Source: Hyphomonas sp. BRH_c22
Lineage (GTDB): Bacteria > Pseudomonadota > Alphaproteobacteria > Caulobacterales > Hyphomonadaceae
Reading direction: 5' to 3'
Length of the DNA: 53,342 nucleotides
NCBI RefSeq assembly: GCF_000961795.1
Contig: NZ_LADU01000124.1
Span: 1-53,342, forward strand
Notes under the pieces: generated by a model
The model's input: only the letters and a program-made list of their open reading frames with translations
Databases searched by the model: none
What the model was told of the DNA's origin: nothing
Part shown: positions 52,222-53,342 of the stretch, piece by piece
Position numbering within the stretch: the stretch's first letter is position 1
Layout: the number at the start of each line of letters is the position of its first letter
Position numbers and translations under genes: made by a program

Positions 52222-53342
52222 ATGAGAGCGGCTGAGGCGATCAATATAAATGATTTGCGGACACTGGCCCGGAAGCGCCTGCCGCGCATGGTGTTCGACT
52301 ATATCGATGGCGGGGCCGAGGACGAGCTGACGCTGCGGCGGTCGGTGGACCGGTTCTGCGATTACGAATGGGTGTGGAATTCGCTGGTGGATGTATCGGC
52401 GATCCGGACGCAAACGCTTGTGTTCGGCCAGCCGAGCGCGCAGCCCTTCTTTGTGTCACCGACGGCGGCGTCGCGTCTGTTTCACCCGATGCAGGGCGAG
52501 CTGGCGACGGCCCGCGCGGCGCAAGCGGCTTGTGTGCCTTATTCCGTATCGACGCTGGCCAGCCATACGATTGAAGACATTGCAAAGGCCGCGCCGACGA
52601 TCCCCAAGATCATTCAGGTCTATGTCTGGAAGGATCGCGGCCTGGTGCGCGACTTTCTCGCGAGGGCCAAGGCGGCAGGCTATACGGGCTGTGTACTGAC
52701 GGTTGATGCGACGGTGGCCGGGCAGCGCGAGCGCGATCCGCGCAATGGTTTTTCCATTCCTCCGTCCGTGAACGTCAAGACGGCGACGCAGGCGCTGGCG
52801 CGCCCCGGCTACCTGTTCGATCTGGCCCGCTCACCCAAGATCGGGCCGGCGAACTTTCAGGGTGTGGACACGGGTGGACGCGATGTCATGGGCGTGATCA
52901 ACGAGCTGTTTGATCGCACGATGACATGGAAGGACGCCGAATGGATGGCGCAGGAATGGGGCGGGCCATTCGCGGTGAAAGGCATCAGTACCGCAGAGGA
53001 TGCACGCAAGGCGGTGGATTCCGGGGCCAGCGTGGTGTGGCTATCAAACCATGGCGGCCGCCAGATCGACACGTCGGTTCCGGTGGTGGACCTGGTGCCG
53101 GACGTCCGCGCGGCGGTCACGGACAGGATCGAAGTGATCGCCGATGGCGGCGTGAGGCGGGGCAGCCATGTGCTGAAACTGATCGCGCAGGGGGCGACCA
53201 GCGTGGCGCTGGGGCGGGCGTGCCTCTACGGGCTGGCAGCAGGCGGCGAGGCGGGTGTCACGCGGGCGCTGGACATTCTTGCGGCAGACGTGGCCCGCCT
53301 GCTGGCCCTGCTGGGCGTGCCGGATATGAAAGACCTGGACGG
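52222..53342 (+). CDS. FMN-dependent alpha-hydroxy-acid dehydrogenase (lactate dehydrogenase type), 3' end outside window
   Basis: The frame is open from ATG 52222 to the window edge, 373 codons. It has the family's features: FDYIDGGAEDELTLRRS at the start, PFFVSPTAASRLFHP (FMN phosphate), LTVDATVAGQRERD, VKGISTAEDARKA with the FMN Lys, and the catalytic SNHGGRQ followed by DGGVRRGSHVLK. These enzymes oxidise lactate, glycolate or mandelate by FMN, usually at the membrane. GGGGGGAGGG precedes the ATG by a few bases, 18 bases after mutL. The last residues seen are KDLDG, so nearly all of the protein is present. Confidence 0.92.
   Translation, partial: MRAAEAININDLRTLARKRLPRMVFDYIDGGAEDELTLRRSVDRFCDYEWVWNSLVDVSAIRTQTLVFGQPSAQPFFVSPTAASRLFHPMQGELATARAAQAACVPYSVSTLASHTIEDIAKAAPTIPKIIQVYVWKDRGLVRDFLARAKAAGYTGCVLTVDATVAGQRERDPRNGFSIPPSVNVKTATQALARPGYLFDLARSPKIGPANFQGVDTGGRDVMGVINELFDRTMTWKDAEWMAQEWGGPFAVKGISTAEDARKAVDSGASVVWLSNHGGRQIDTSVPVVDLVPDVRAAVTDRIEVIADGGVRRGSHVLKLIAQGATSVALGRACLYGLAAGGEAGVTRALDILAADVARLLALLGVPDMKDLD

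Noticed and set aside
50230..52413. A 727-codon minus-strand open frame opposite mutL
   Set aside because: It is a mirror of mutL with Arg/His/Pro-rich content and no recognisable motif.

Overview
The window reads as a GC-rich alphaproteobacterial chromosome, most likely Hyphomonadaceae or a close relative. The signs are a CcrM-type GANTC methyltransferase convergent with mutY (the order I recall from Caulobacter), a separate F0 ATP-synthase operon atpI-B-E-b'-b, a metal-ligand-poor (non-zinc) HemB, an SMC gene next to DsbA-like lipoproteins and a DUF721/DciA gene, and Mod-type short palindromic repeats. The genus is inference.

Bases 1 to about 19,200 look like an accessory region. It opens with the 3' end of an IS91-type transposase and closes with a complete IS6-family element that lies next to the 3' end of tRNA-Ser(GCT), a typical island boundary. 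It also holds a decayed DUF3363-type relaxase end and a truncated MFS gene. Its cargo is catabolic. One block (5406-8099, +) encodes a membrane-anchored FAH-family protein, a glutathione transferase and a crotonase. A second block (17563 down to about 8955, -) encodes a TonB-dependent receptor, a type I extradiol dioxygenase, a flavin ring hydroxylase, an atypical SDR, a lipoprotein sulfatase, a second FAH-family hydrolase and a truncated MFS transporter. Several genes overlap by 1 or 4 bases. A divergent TetR gene and a 32-bp palindrome control the head. I infer uptake, desulfation, hydroxylation, meta-cleavage and hydrolysis of an aromatic, possibly sulfated, compound.

From 19,371 onward the content is core-like: tRNA-Ser, ychF, a TIR-domain membrane protein, the F0 operon, smc, two DsbA-like lipoproteins, a DUF721 gene, mutY and ccrM (with two GANTC-containing direct repeats in its promoter). 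These are followed by a PF10118 hydrolase / TetR / SDR group, a cytochrome b561 / cytochrome c' pair, and small redox and secreted proteins.

From 38,200 to the end come a GIY-YIG nuclease gene bracketed by palindromic repeats, hemB, a GNAT, an isobutyryl-CoA-dehydrogenase-like gene, a CPBP protease, a large HExxH metalloprotease, a PilZ protein, a 3-hydroxyisobutyryl-CoA-hydrolase-like gene, a DUF805 protein with an OB-like N-terminus, a MarR regulator, a VOC protein, an outer-membrane-like protein, a lipoprotein cytochrome c, mutL, and the start of an FMN-dependent alpha-hydroxy-acid dehydrogenase that runs off the window. No CRISPR array, rRNA or recognised riboswitch was seen.
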